Notes: generated from the sequence alone by a model not told the origin. DNA of 62,892 nucleotides from Marivita sp. (GCF_020055675.1 NZ_JAIPUS010000016.1:1-62892), one strand, 5' to 3'. Shown: positions 8,525 through 17,562, numbered from the stretch's first letter. Made by a program: numbers and translations.

Positions 8525-10168
8525 TCACACCATCATTTCCTTGGTCGCCGACAGGGTCACATCCGGGTAATCCCGCCCGATGCGGTCAATGTCCCATTGC
8601 AGGCGGGTCAGGTAGACCATGTCGCCGTCGTTGTCCTCGGCCATGTGCTGCTTGTTGGCGTTGACCAGCTTGTCCACCGCGGCCTTGTCACCATGCACCC
8701 AGCGGGCGGAGGTGAATTGCGACGCTTCGAACCGGACGGGCAGGCCGTATTCCAGCTCGATCCGGCTGCCCAGCACTTCGAATTGCAGGGCGCCGACGAC
8801 ACCGACGATGAAGCCGGACCCGATCATCGGCTTGAACACCTTGGCGGCGCCTTCCTCGGCGAATTGGTTGAGCGCTTTTTCCAGGTGTTTTGCTTTCATC
8901 GGATCGCCGGCGCGGACCGATTGCAGCAATTCCGGCGCAAAGGACGGAATCCCTGTCACCTTCAACGCTTCGCCCTCGGTGAGCGTGTCGCCAATGCGCA
9001 GCTGGCCGTGGTTCGGAATGCCGATGATGTCGCCGGCCCAGGCCTCTTCGGCGAGTTCGCGGTCGGCGGCGAGGAACAGAACCGGGTTTGATACGGTCAT
9101 CGGTTTCTTGCTGCGCACATGGGTCAGTTTCATGCCGCGCTTGAAGTGCCCCGACGCCATGCGCAGGAACGCAACGCGGTCCCGGTGCTTGGGATCCATG
9201 TTGGCCTGAACCTTGAAGACAAAGCCGGAAACCTTTGTTTCTTCGGGAAGAATTTGCCGTGGTGTTGCCTTTTGCGGTTGTGGTTCGGGCCCGTATGTGC
9301 CGATCCCGTCCATCAATTCCTTGACCCCGAAAGAGTTGATCGCCGATCCGAACCAGATCGGGGTCATATGGCCTTCGAGCACCGCTTGCGGGTTCAGGGC
9401 CGGCAACAGTTCGCGCGCCATTTCGACCTCTTCGCGCAATTGGTCGAGCAATTGCGCAGGCACGTGTTCGGCCAGTTTCGGATCGTCCAGCCCGTTGATT
9501 TCAATACTTTCCGCGACCTTGTTGCGGTCGGCGCGGTCCATCAGTTCCAGCCGGTCGCGCAACAGATCATAGCAGCCAAGAAAATCACGCCCCACGCCGA
9601 TGGGCCAGCTTGCAGGGGTCACGTCGATGGCGAGGTTTTCCTGGATCTCGTCGATGATATCGAATGTATCGCGGCTTTCCCGGTCCATCTTGTTGCAGAA
9701 GGTCAGGATCGGCAGGTCGCGCAGGCGGCAGACCTCGAACAGCTTTTGCGTCTGGCTTTCCACCCCTTTCGCCCCGTCGATCACCATCACGGCGGCATCC
9801 ACCGCGGTGAGCGTGCGGTACGTGTCCTCCGAGAAGTCGGAGTGACCGGGGGTGTCCACCAGGTTGAACCGGAAGTCGCGAAAATCGAAGGACATGGCCG
9901 AGGCCGAGACCGAAATGCCCCGGTCCTGTTCCATCTTCATGTAATCCGAGCGCGTGCGCCGCGCTTCGCCCTTGGCGCGCACCTGTCCCGCCATCTGGAT
10001 CGCGCCACCGTAGAGTAGGAATTTCTCGGTCAGTGTCGTCTTGCCGGCATCGGGGTGCGAGATGATGGCAAAGGTGCGCCGCCGGGCGATTTCGGCGGGC
10101 AGGTCGGGGCGATTTGAAACGGTGTCCAGCATGGCGCGCGTATAGGCGGCGGGTGCCGCATTGTCCAT
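8525..10168 (-). CDS. prfC: peptide chain release factor 3
   Basis: 547 residues from ATG 10168; a start at the internal ATG 10132 (protein beginning MLDTVSNRPDLP) is perhaps more usual. It is a translational GTPase that recycles release factors RF1/RF2 from the ribosome. G-domain motifs are clear: SHPDAGKTTLTEK (P-loop), DTPGHSDFSEDT (switch II) and NKMDRE (NKxD). The elongation-factor-like domains II and III follow at normal length. No strong ribosome binding site is seen at either candidate start. Confidence 0.96.
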   Translation of the reverse strand: MDNAAPAAYTRAMLDTVSNRPDLPAEIARRRTFAIISHPDAGKTTLTEKFLLYGGAIQMAGQVRAKGEARRTRSDYMKMEQDRGISVSASAMSFDFRDFRFNLVDTPGHSDFSEDTYRTLTAVDAAVMVIDGAKGVESQTQKLFEVCRLRDLPILTFCNKMDRESRDTFDIIDEIQENLAIDVTPASWPIGVGRDFLGCYDLLRDRLELMDRADRNKVAESIEINGLDDPKLAEHVPAQLLDQLREEVEMARELLPALNPQAVLEGHMTPIWFGSAINSFGVKELMDGIGTYGPEPQPQKATPRQILPEETKVSGFVFKVQANMDPKHRDRVAFLRMASGHFKRGMKLTHVRSKKPMTVSNPVLFLAADRELAEEAWAGDIIGIPNHGQLRIGDTLTEGEALKVTGIPSFAPELLQSVRAGDPMKAKHLEKALNQFAEEGAAKVFKPMIGSGFIVGVVGALQFEVLGSRIELEYGLPVRFEASQFTSARWVHGDKAAVDKLVNANKQHMAEDNDGDMVYLTRLQWDIDRIGRDYPDVTLSATKEMMV

Positions 10169-10195
10169 AAGCGGTGCCGCTGTCGCGGCCCCGGA

Positions 10196-10684
10196 TCAGC
10201 CGATCTTGCGCAGGGTTTCCACCACCTGCGGTCTTGGGGCGGGCGCGTCGGCCTGCCTCGCTGGGGTGGGCACGACCGCGGGCACGAAGCCATCGCTGCG
10301 GGCGTTGATGTCGATCAGGACATATTCGGTGGCGTGCTGGAAGGGATGTTCGCAGACGAAATACAGATGCCCGTCGCAGACTGCGGCATAGGCATCCGCG
10401 CGGCGACCGGTTGTCGTCATGAACACCAGATGCGCGAGATTGGTCAATCCGCGCAGCGGAAGGTTGGCTGCCAGGTCTATGGTAAAGCCACTCAGGTTAT
10501 CGTCCTGCGCGCCGGCTTCGGTCCATGTGGCGTCGGGTTTCGCAAGGTAGATGTCGCCCAGGACAAGGTCCTGAAACTGGCGGATCGGTTCGCCGCGGCA
10601 CACGCCGAATTCGGCGCGAATCCCGTCGGCTGAGCAGACGTGGTACTGTGTTTCGCGGGTACTCGGTACAACCATCATTTCCAA
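10196..10684 (-). CDS. conserved-looking hypothetical protein
   Basis: 162 residues; starts at 10684 or at the Met three codons later. No signal peptide, membrane segment or recognised motif. The middle contains LGDIYLAKPDATW and a beta-rich stretch, and the C-terminal 35 residues are Pro/Ala-rich. GC-rich third positions and a stop 27 bases before the prfC start suggest a real gene in the same direction. It is divergent from the SDR gene at 10813. I do not recognise the family and assign no function. Confidence 0.65.
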   Translation of the reverse strand: MEMMVVPSTRETQYHVCSADGIRAEFGVCRGEPIRQFQDLVLGDIYLAKPDATWTEAGAQDDNLSGFTIDLAANLPLRGLTNLAHLVFMTTTGRRADAYAAVCDGHLYFVCEHPFQHATEYVLIDINARSDGFVPAVVPTPARQADAPAPRPQVVETLRKIG

Positions 10685-10812
10685 ACACTCATTCTAGTGG
10701 CTATCTCGGACGCTCCCAGCCCGAGTGCCTTTAAGGTCGCGTGGAATTGTGGCACTGCTGTGGGCGTGCCGTGGTATTAAACGGACAATCATAACCACAG
10801 TGGAGAGATCGA

Positions 10813-11592
10813 ATGGATCTGGGGATCAGCGGAAAACGGGCGCTTGTCTGCGCGTCGAGCAAGGGATTGGGACGGGGTTGCGCGGAGGCATTGGCCGAAG
10901 CCGGGGTGAATCTCGTCATGAATGCGCGCGGTTCAGAGGCGCTGGAGGCCGCGGCCGAGGAAATCCGGACACAATACGGGGTCGAGGTGACCACGGTTGC
11001 CGCCGATATCGTGAGTGAAGAGGGCCGCGCCAGGGTGCTCGAGGCGGCCGGAGATGTAGACATTCTTGTGACAAACGCCGGTGGCCCGCCTCCTGGAATG
11101 TGGTCGGATTGGGACCGGACGGATTTCATCAACGCGCTTGATTCCAACATGTTGACCCCGATCGCGCTAATGACCGCGCTGATGCCGGGGATGATGGATC
11201 GCGGCTGGGGCCGGGTGGTCAACATCACCTCTCAGTCGGTCAAGGCTCCGATCCCGGCGCTTGGCCTGTCGAACGCGGCGCGCACCGGTCTGACGGGCTA
11301 TGTCGCGGGCACGGCGCGTCAGGTGGCGCCGAGCGGCGTGGTGGTGAACAACATGCTGCCCGGCATCCACGCGACCGACCGGGCCGACCAGCTTGATGGC
11401 GGCGTCGCCAAGGCGCAGGGCATCTCGGTCGAGGATGCACGCAAGAACCGGCAGGCGACAATCCCGACACGCCGGTATGGCACTCGGTCGGAATTCGGCG
11501 CAATGTGCGCGTTCCTGTGTTCCGAAAAAGCCGGCTTCATCGTGGGGCAGAACATTCTCGTGGATGGCGGCGCCACAAACGCCACGATCTGA
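10813..11592 (+). CDS. SDR-family oxidoreductase lacking the canonical YxxxK
   Basis: 259 residues. The short-chain dehydrogenase fold is clear: the glycine-rich cofactor motif ASSKGLGRG near the N-terminus, the NAG motif in LVTNAGGPPPG, the catalytic-type serine in NITSQS, and a C-terminal LVDGGAT. At the place where classical SDRs have YxxxK the sequence reads LGLSN, so Tyr becomes Leu and Lys becomes Asn. A related subgroup of 3-oxoacyl-ACP-reductase-like SDRs is known to share this loss. Reductase activity is therefore doubtful or uses a changed mechanism. A GGAGAG precedes the start. Its stop is three bases before the AlkC-like gene, implying an operon. Confidence 0.88.
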   Translation: MDLGISGKRALVCASSKGLGRGCAEALAEAGVNLVMNARGSEALEAAAEEIRTQYGVEVTTVAADIVSEEGRARVLEAAGDVDILVTNAGGPPPGMWSDWDRTDFINALDSNMLTPIALMTALMPGMMDRGWGRVVNITSQSVKAPIPALGLSNAARTGLTGYVAGTARQVAPSGVVVNNMLPGIHATDRADQLDGGVAKAQGISVEDARKNRQATIPTRRYGTRSEFGAMCAFLCSEKAGFIVGQNILVDGGATNATI

Positions 11593-11595
11593 CCC

Positions 11596-12768
11596 GTGGC
11601 GCGCGGACCGGACGGCAAGGGGCAGGCGCAGGGGGTCTTGCTGAAGGACGAGCTGTTCAATGCCGGCAGCATTGCGGACCTGGCCGCCGAGTTTTCGGTT
11701 CTGCCGGGGTTCGACGCGCAGAGGTTCAAGGCAGAGGCCCTCGCGGGGTTGCGATCGCGGGGGCTGATGCAGCGGATGGAGTGGCTGGCGACCTGCCTGG
11801 AGGCGCAGTTGCCGCAGCGCTTTCCGGCCATGGCAGAGGCGCTTGAGGCGGCAATGCCGCCGATCCTCGATCCGACCCTGACTGATGATGATTTCGGGCG
11901 CTTCATCCATGCGGTGCCCGGAATACTGGCGGTTCGACACGGGCTGGAAGATCACCGCGACCGGGCGCTTGATCTGCTGGAGGCAGCGACGCAGCGGTTC
12001 TCGATGGAGTTCTACATCCGGCCGTTCCTCAACCGGTGGCCCGAAGCCACGCTTGCGCGGCTGGAGCACTGGGTGGAGCATGACAATTACCATGTCCGCA
12101 GATTGGTGAGCGAGGGCACGCGGCCGCGGCTGCCATGGGCAAAGAACATCTCGCTGGACCCCTGTGTGCCCCTGCGGTTTCTCGATGCGCTGCATGCCGA
12201 TCCGACCCGGTTCGTGACGCGCTCGGTGGCGAACCACCTGAACGACCTGACCCGCGCCGCGCCAGACAGGGTCGTGGCGCGTTTGCGTGGCTGGTCCGCC
12301 GAAGGGCGACAGGCCCCGCGCGAGCTTGACTGGATCACGCGCCACGCATTGCGCACGGCGGTCAAGCGCGGTGAGCCCGGCGCGCTGACCCTGCTGGGCT
12401 ATGCGCAGGATCGCGAGATCTCGGTGCGTCTGTCGCTGTCCCCCGATCCGGTTGCGGTCGGAGAGGCTGTGCAGGTGTCGGTGACGCTGGAGGCGGCGGA
12501 CGATCTTCCGGTGCTGGTCGATTACCGACTCCGGTTCCACCGCCCGAACGGGCGCGGCGGCGAAAAGGTGTTCGAGCTGAAAACGGCTCGGCTGCGCGCC
12601 GGCGTTCCGGTGACGCTGAGCAAGCGGCACAAGCTGAAGGGGCGCGCCTCGACCTTCACATTGCATCCGGGACCGCATCGGGTGGTCGTTCAGGTGAACG
12701 GACAGGACCGGGCCGAGGACGTGTTCGAGCTGCTGGCGGCCCCGTTGGGGCGGGACCCATCGGGGTGA
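11596..12768 (+). CDS. DNA alkylation repair protein, AlkC/AlkD-like
   Basis: 390 residues from GTG 11596. The helical HEAT-like first two thirds carry the strongly typical segment NYHVRRLVSEGTRPRLPW, found in AlkC-type 3-methyladenine DNA glycosylases. These enzymes remove N3-methylpurines without flipping the base. The last roughly 110 residues form a beta-rich, Ig-like extension starting at REISVRLSL; I believe such a domain occurs in some AlkC proteins. It starts three bases after the SDR stop, so the pair is probably cotranscribed; no alkylation-response gene is adjacent. Confidence 0.85.
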   Translation: MARGPDGKGQAQGVLLKDELFNAGSIADLAAEFSVLPGFDAQRFKAEALAGLRSRGLMQRMEWLATCLEAQLPQRFPAMAEALEAAMPPILDPTLTDDDFGRFIHAVPGILAVRHGLEDHRDRALDLLEAATQRFSMEFYIRPFLNRWPEATLARLEHWVEHDNYHVRRLVSEGTRPRLPWAKNISLDPCVPLRFLDALHADPTRFVTRSVANHLNDLTRAAPDRVVARLRGWSAEGRQAPRELDWITRHALRTAVKRGEPGALTLLGYAQDREISVRLSLSPDPVAVGEAVQVSVTLEAADDLPVLVDYRLRFHRPNGRGGEKVFELKTARLRAGVPVTLSKRHKLKGRASTFTLHPGPHRVVVQVNGQDRAEDVFELLAAPLGRDPSG

Positions 12769-12814
12769 CATCCGACGCGGCGATACTTCAGACGCCGCGC
12801 CCGCGGTCCCTGTT

Positions 12815-12842
12815 GAATTTGCATATTTGGAAAGAGAAGAAG
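12815..12842 (+). repeat. dispersed short intergenic repeat, copy A
   Basis: A sequence with core TTTGCATATTTGGAAAGAG lies between the convergent AlkC-like and M48 genes, about 50 bases past the AlkC stop. Closely similar sequences occur at 31177-31201 and 52541-52564, each in plus orientation downstream of a plus-strand gene. Function unknown; the consistent position suggests a 3'-end or RNA-processing element. Confidence 0.55.
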
Positions 12843-12843
12843 A

Positions 12844-13536
12844 TCAGGAGGTTGCGTTGGACCAGCGCGATTCGAGCTTGTCCAGCGCCGCGATCCGCTC
12901 AGTCGTCTTGGGATGCGACATGAGCCAGGCCGGCATCACGCCGGCCCGCGATTGGGTGAGCGCATCCAGCTTGGTAAAGAGTGACTTCTGCGCGTCGATG
13001 CCGATCCCCGCCTTGTGCAGCAGCGCCGCCGCATAGGCGTCCGCCTCGTATTCATCGCCCCGAGACAGGCCCGCGGCCAGCAAGGTGGCAAGGCCATTGG
13101 CGATCCAGACGCCGATACCGGGCAGAAACCGCGACAAGATCATCGCCAAGGCGGTGCGCAGGGCGTTCTGGCCGGAAAAATCGATCATCCGGCGGCGGGT
13201 ATGGCCAAGGGCGACATGCCCCAATTCATGCGCGATCACGCTGGCCAGTTCTTCGCCCGTGACGTCGCCGTTCTGGTATTTGCGGTAAAACCCGCGGGTG
13301 ATGAAAATGCGGCCATCGGGGGCGGCAAGCCCGTTCACCGGGTCGATTTCGTATATGTGCACCCGGATACGCTCCAGGTCGAGCGCCTTGGCCAGACGGT
13401 CGGTCAAGGCCTTGAGGCGGGGATCGGCCAATTCCGTGGATTTGCCGTCGAGTTCGCGTTTCGTCCGCCAGACCGAGAAATGGTACATTGCCAGCGCATA
13501 GAGAACGGCAAGAATGATCGGGGTGAGCTTCAACAT
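12844..13536 (-). CDS. M48-family metallopeptidase, membrane-anchored
   Basis: 230 residues from ATG 13536. The N-terminus has one strongly hydrophobic segment (residues about 3-22), consistent with a signal anchor. The zinc-protease motif HELGH with flanking VIAHELGHVALGH is clear, and the third ligand lies in RGDEYEADAYA, typical of M48 peptidases. A second hydrophobic stretch lies between the two. HtpX and Oma1-like relatives degrade damaged membrane or periplasmic proteins; the specific role here is unknown. The frame extends 12 codons upstream to 13572, but the Pro-rich extension would precede the hydrophobic anchor and is less likely. Confidence 0.87.
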   Translation of the reverse strand: MLKLTPIILAVLYALAMYHFSVWRTKRELDGKSTELADPRLKALTDRLAKALDLERIRVHIYEIDPVNGLAAPDGRIFITRGFYRKYQNGDVTGEELASVIAHELGHVALGHTRRRMIDFSGQNALRTALAMILSRFLPGIGVWIANGLATLLAAGLSRGDEYEADAYAAALLHKAGIGIDAQKSLFTKLDALTQSRAGVMPAWLMSHPKTTERIAALDKLESRWSNATS

Positions 13537-13686
13537 ACCACCAGATATGGGGCGGGGCGGGGCCGGGGGCAAGACACATGCGCGTCAAGTGCCCCCGATT
13601 TCGCCTCGGCGGGCCAAACCTGGGGTCTGGCCCCGCCATTCACGCGACCCGCTGCGACCGGTCGAGCCCGCTTGTCCGGAGAGCGC

Positions 13687-13706
13687 AAAAAACCGCCCCC
13701 GGTTTC
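13687..13706 (-). terminator. intrinsic terminator downstream of the OsmC-family gene
   Basis: Read on the minus strand this is GAAACCG, a G-rich loop, CGGTTTTTT: a short GC stem running into a T tract 13 bases after the OsmC stop. It fits Rho-independent termination of the minus-strand transcript. Confidence 0.65.
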
Positions 13707-13718
13707 GCGCGACGCAGC

Positions 13719-14150
13719 CTAGCTGTCCAGTTTCGCGGTCAGCGTGATCTCTGCCCCGGCCAATACCTTGGAAACCGGGCAGTTTTCCTTTGCCGTTTTC
13801 GCGGCCTGCTGGAAATCGCTTTCGCTGATGCCGGGAATTTTCGCGGTCAGGTCCAGATCGATCCGGGTGATCTCGAAGCCGCTGGCCTGTTCGCCAAGGT
13901 GAACGGTCGCCTGCGTGTCGATGTCCTCGGCCTTTGCATCGTAATCGCCCAGAACCATCGACAAGGCCATGGAAAAGCACCCGGCATGCGCGGCGCCGAT
14001 CAGTTCTTCGGGGTTGGTGCCGGCCTCTCCCTCGAAGCGGGTGTTGAAGCCGTAGCGATGATCGTGCAGTGCTCCGCTTTCGGTCGAAAGCTTGCCGCCG
14101 CCGTCCTTGAGGCCGCCACTCCAATGGGCGCTTGCGGTTTTCTTGATCAT
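13719..14150 (-). CDS. OsmC-family peroxiredoxin-like protein
   Basis: 143 residues. OsmC/Ohr proteins reduce organic hydroperoxides with a pair of cysteines. Both are present: one in AHAGCFSMALS (about residue 57) and one in ENCPVSKVL (about residue 122). Start at 14150 is supported by CAGGAG about eight bases upstream; the open frame continues to 14219 without signal. It starts 66 bases downstream of the CoxE-like gene on the same strand and is followed by a terminator. It is closer to the OsmC/YhfA branch than to Ohr by general appearance. Confidence 0.92.
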   Translation of the reverse strand: MIKKTASAHWSGGLKDGGGKLSTESGALHDHRYGFNTRFEGEAGTNPEELIGAAHAGCFSMALSMVLGDYDAKAEDIDTQATVHLGEQASGFEITRIDLDLTAKIPGISESDFQQAAKTAKENCPVSKVLAGAEITLTAKLDS

Positions 14151-14215
14151 GGTTGAATCTCCTGCTGCGTGCATTTGGCTGCCAACTCGTGGCAGGGATC
14201 GAAGGTTCCGGGCCG

Positions 14216-15400
14216 TCACCGGGCCAGGATCCGGATTCCGCTTGAAATGCCGTCAAGCGTCATGGGCACCATTGCCTCCGCGAAGATCTGGCGGATCATC
14301 TGGATGGATTGCGTGTAGGGCCAGTGCCGTTCGGGTGTCGGGTTGATCCACAGATGGCTGGGCCATTGCGCGCGCGCCCGCTCTAACCAGACCTGCCCCG
14401 CCTCGGCGTTCCAATGCTCATTGGCGCCACCGGCAAAGGCAACCTCGTAGGGCGACATGCTGGCATCGCCGACGAAGATGCATTTGTAGTCCGGACCGAA
14501 GGTGTTGAGCACCTCCATGGTCGGTGTCACATCATCCCGTCGGCGGCGATTGTCGCGCCAGACGCCTTCGTACAGACAGTTGTGAAAGTAGAAATGGTCC
14601 AGATGCTTGAATTCGGCCCGCGCGGCGGAAAACAGCTCTTCGACCACCTTGACATGCGGGTCCATCGATCCGCCGACGTCCAGGAACAGAATGACCTTGA
14701 CGGCGTTGCGCCGCTGGGGGCGCGTCCGAACATCAAGATACCCATGTTCCGCCGTGGCGCGGATCGTGCCATCGAGATCAAGCTCGTCCTCGGCCCCGTC
14801 CCGTGCCCAGCGGCGCAGGCGTTTGAGAGCGACCTTGATGTTGCGGGTGCCCAGTTCGACACTGTCGTCGAGGTTGCGGAACTCGCGCTTGTCCCAGACC
14901 TTGACCGCGCGTTGGTGGCGGCTCTTGTCCTGCCCGATGCGCACGCCTTCGGGGTTGTAGCCATGGGCGCCGAACGGCGATGTGCCGGCGGTGCCGATCC
15001 ATTTGTTGCCGCCCTGGTGGCGATCTTTCTGTTCCTTTAGGCGGTCCTTGAGCGTCTCCATCAGCTTGTCAAACCCGCCAAGCGCCTCGATTTCGGCCTT
15101 TTCTGCCTCGTTCAGGTGCTTTTCAGCCATCTTGCGCAACCAGTCTTCCGGCAGGTCGAGCGCGTCGAGCACACCCTCGGCGTCGAGATGCTCCAGCCCC
15201 TTGAAGCTGGCCGCGAAGGCGCGGTCGAAGCGGTCGATATGGCGTTCGTCCTTCACCATCGCCGCCCGCGCGAGGTAATAGAAGGCTTCGGGGTCATAGG
15301 TGGCCAAGCCGGCGCGCATCGCGTCCAGAAAGCTCAGGTATTCGCGCAAGGACACCGGCACGCCGGTGGTGCGCAACGTCTCGAAGAAGGGACCAAACAT
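14216..15400 (-). CDS. coxE: VWA-domain protein, CoxE-like
   Basis: 394 residues, starting MFGPFFETLRTTGVPVS. The C-terminal half has a von Willebrand A fold with a MIDAS-like motif in LDVGGSMDPH. This arrangement is that of CoxE, the VWA partner of the MoxR-type AAA ATPase CoxD that helps insert or mature the metal centre of CO dehydrogenase-type molybdenum hydroxylases. A MoxR gene lies 3.4 kb downstream at 18808-19656 and a cox structural cluster 41 kb away. Similar MoxR-VWA pairs also act on unrelated proteins, so the link to cox is inference. Confidence 0.85.
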   Translation of the reverse strand: MFGPFFETLRTTGVPVSLREYLSFLDAMRAGLATYDPEAFYYLARAAMVKDERHIDRFDRAFAASFKGLEHLDAEGVLDALDLPEDWLRKMAEKHLNEAEKAEIEALGGFDKLMETLKDRLKEQKDRHQGGNKWIGTAGTSPFGAHGYNPEGVRIGQDKSRHQRAVKVWDKREFRNLDDSVELGTRNIKVALKRLRRWARDGAEDELDLDGTIRATAEHGYLDVRTRPQRRNAVKVILFLDVGGSMDPHVKVVEELFSAARAEFKHLDHFYFHNCLYEGVWRDNRRRRDDVTPTMEVLNTFGPDYKCIFVGDASMSPYEVAFAGGANEHWNAEAGQVWLERARAQWPSHLWINPTPERHWPYTQSIQMIRQIFAEAMVPMTLDGISSGIRILAR

Positions 15401-15494
15401 GCCCCGGACCTAGCAATTGCACAGCGGTCTGACCAGCCATGGACCGGCGCGGCCCTGTCACTTTCTTCCGGGGCTTGCCGCCGTGCCGGCGCGA

Positions 15495-15662
15495 TCAGAA
15501 TACCAGTTTTTCGATAAGGATTGTCAGGATCAGCCCGCCCAGCCCGAAGGCAATGGCGTAGACCGTCCCGTATTGCAGCATGTCCGCCTTGCTGCCCTTG
15601 CGTTTGCGCGCGGTCAGGGTGCCCACAAGGGCGCCTATGATGATGAAGGTGATAACGATCAT
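15495..15662 (-). CDS. small two-helix membrane protein, 55 residues
   Basis: Begins MIVITFIIIGALVGTLTARK and has two hydrophobic segments (residues about 1-16 and 32-52) separated by a basic KRKGSK loop. It starts in an ATGA overlap with the stop of the DUF2927 lipoprotein gene, which strongly supports translation and coupling. The function is unknown; I recall similarly short proteins annotated in related genomes, but that is not evidence of activity. The codons have GC-rich third positions like neighbouring genes. Confidence 0.75.
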   Translation of the reverse strand: MIVITFIIIGALVGTLTARKRKGSKADMLQYGTVYAIAFGLGGLILTILIEKLVF

Positions 15663-17029
15663 AAGTTGCCCCTGGCCCTGTTCAACGGGTTAAGTGCACC
15701 GATCTCGCGCAGCTTGGCGCGCACCGACCAGTCCGAGCCGAAGCCGTATCGTGCCCATCCCAGACTGTCCAGACGCACATCCGTGCCGGCCGAGGCACGA
15801 CCGCCCAGATCAAGGGCTTCGGCCCGCAGCATCAGCAGCGTTGCAAGAAGGGCCGCGTTTTCATGCCGTGCCGCGAGATCGATGGACATCCCGGTCAGGG
15901 CGATCGCCTCGTCCGGGCGGTTTTCGGTCAGGGCAAAGGCGGCCAGCTGCGACGCGACAAAGGCGCGATGCAGCTCGGCCTGGGGTGTGCGGGAAAAATA
16001 CTTGTCTGCCAGCAGGAATTGGCTGCGCGCCTTCGCGGGATCACTGCCCTGATAGATCCGGCCCATCGCGTAATGCGTGAAACCGCGGCGGTGATCCTGC
16101 CACCCCATGGCGGATGCGATGCTGAGCGCGTCGGTGGCCGCCGCCCGCCGCGCGCCGGGCGAGGCGCCCGGGCCGAACGCGGTCTGGATCGCCTCGATCC
16201 AGGGGCGCGGCGTCCGCGCCGGGCGGCGCGGGGGCAGGGACTCGCCTTGCGGATTCAGACGCGCGAAGATCTCAGGGATGTGGTCCATGACCTCGGAGCG
16301 CGACAATCCGTTGCGCAAGGCCGGGTCGTAATAGGCGCGCAGGATCAGCATGTCATGCCCGGTGAGGATCGCGTGGACATTGTCGTCATTGAACACCGAA
16401 TTCGGCAGGCGGTAGAGATCGTTGAGCGGCCCCAAGGCCTGTGCCAGCTCCTCGTGCAGGCAGTCGCGCGCCTCTTGCGGGCTGGCGTCGTTGGGCAGGA
16501 AAATCGCGAGCCGCGTGCGGCTGTCGATCTTGCTCCAATTGACACGATTCGACCGGCGCGCCCGTCGGTAATCCGACAGGGTCGAGACATTCGGCACCAC
16601 GAAACAGGCGGCCTGGGGCAGAAACCGCCGGATTTGCGCGCGTGTCACCGCGTTGATGGTGATGCTTGCCGTGGCCGAGGTGGTGATGCCGATGTCGATC
16701 CCGGCCTCGCGGCGCAAACGGTGCAGCAGCTGGTCCAGATCGCTGGGCACGGAGGCGGGCACGTCGCCGAGCAGGCGCACGGTGATCGGACCTTCGAACC
16801 GGGTGAAGCTGTCCAGCGCGCGCCCTGATTCCAGCGCCATGGACAGTTCCATGAAATCGCGCACCAGATCCGCGTTGGACGCTTGCACAGGCTGCGGGCG
16901 CGGCACGGAAAACACCTTCATCGGCGGCAGGCTGCTGTCCTCGAAGGCGGCGCGGCTCGCGGTTTCGGACTGGGTGACCGGCAGGCAGGCCCCCAAGAGC
17001 AGGAATAGCGGCACGAGCAATCGGCGCAT
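15659..17029 (-). CDS. DUF2927-family lipoprotein
   Basis: 456 residues. The N-terminus is a lipoprotein signal: basic MRRLL, a hydrophobic core and lipobox LLGAC with Cys at about residue 15, so the mature protein is membrane-attached. The middle region contains the family-typical HEELAQALGP followed by LPNSVFNDDN, reminiscent of a metalloprotease-like helix but without a full HExxH. The C-terminal third is helical and TPR-like. It overlaps the small membrane gene by four bases. Role unknown, presumably in the cell envelope. Confidence 0.82.
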   Translation of the reverse strand: MRRLLVPLFLLLGACLPVTQSETASRAAFEDSSLPPMKVFSVPRPQPVQASNADLVRDFMELSMALESGRALDSFTRFEGPITVRLLGDVPASVPSDLDQLLHRLRREAGIDIGITTSATASITINAVTRAQIRRFLPQAACFVVPNVSTLSDYRRARRSNRVNWSKIDSRTRLAIFLPNDASPQEARDCLHEELAQALGPLNDLYRLPNSVFNDDNVHAILTGHDMLILRAYYDPALRNGLSRSEVMDHIPEIFARLNPQGESLPPRRPARTPRPWIEAIQTAFGPGASPGARRAAATDALSIASAMGWQDHRRGFTHYAMGRIYQGSDPAKARSQFLLADKYFSRTPQAELHRAFVASQLAAFALTENRPDEAIALTGMSIDLAARHENAALLATLLMLRAEALDLGGRASAGTDVRLDSLGWARYGFGSDWSVRAKLREIGALNPLNRARGNL

Positions 17030-17032
17030 CGG

Positions 17033-17257
17033 TCAGCCCCTTTGGTCCGGGGGCAGGGTGGTGATCCGACCGGATACCCGCCGCGCAGCATGATTGAACG
17101 CTCGCGGATCGGGGCCCGGCTGCCGCGCGAAGGGGCGGTGATCAACCGCATCTGCAACCGGGGTTTCATGCAACGCCCGGTCGTCGCGCCAAAGCGGGGA
17201 CCACGCATGATGGCCATCCGCACGCGGGGCGCGCGCGTCAAAGGATGTGTCGGACAT
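17033..17257 (-). CDS. possible small protein of unknown function
   Basis: 74 residues from ATG 17257; hydrophilic and rich in Pro, Arg, Asp and His. It ends three bases before the start of the DUF2927 lipoprotein gene on the same strand, the spacing expected in an operon, and about two thirds of its third codon positions are G or C. It has no recognisable motif and the ribosome binding site is weak. Overlapping frames are also open, so this could be non-coding leader sequence. Confidence 0.3.
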   Translation of the reverse strand: MSDTSFDARAPRADGHHAWSPLWRDDRALHETPVADAVDHRPFARQPGPDPRAFNHAARRVSGRITTLPPDQRG

Positions 17258-17562
17258 GTCTGAAGCCTGCCTGCTCATTGCGAATACGTCATGATTCGCG
17301 GTTTTTTTGTCCCGTTTGGGAACAGCTTAGGGCGAAACGGTGTTTTTTGGCCAGAGGCCGCGAATCACTCCTGGGCAGAATGTCCGCGGCTGGCTCCGAT
17401 CGGCGATGAAACGCGGTGAAAACAGGCGCTTGGGATGTGCAAAGACGCAACAGACCCAGGGTCGGGCCTGTCTTCGAAGACCCCGTAGCCCCCCTGGCGC
17501 AAATGATCAGCTGTGATCGTCATGGGCTACCCGACCGGGGGAAATCCGGATAAAGCGCTGGA
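17258..17562. other. intergenic region between divergent units
   Basis: About 305 bases between the possible small gene and the RNA methyltransferase. I see T-rich and A-rich stretches around 17299-17355 that may belong to promoters for the two directions, but no motif I can name. No convincing gene. Confidence 0.4.

Noticed and set aside
6815-9091. 758-residue plus-strand frame across the glycosyltransferase and prfC
   Set aside because: It spans two real minus-strand genes and has shadow composition; no start signal or domain.
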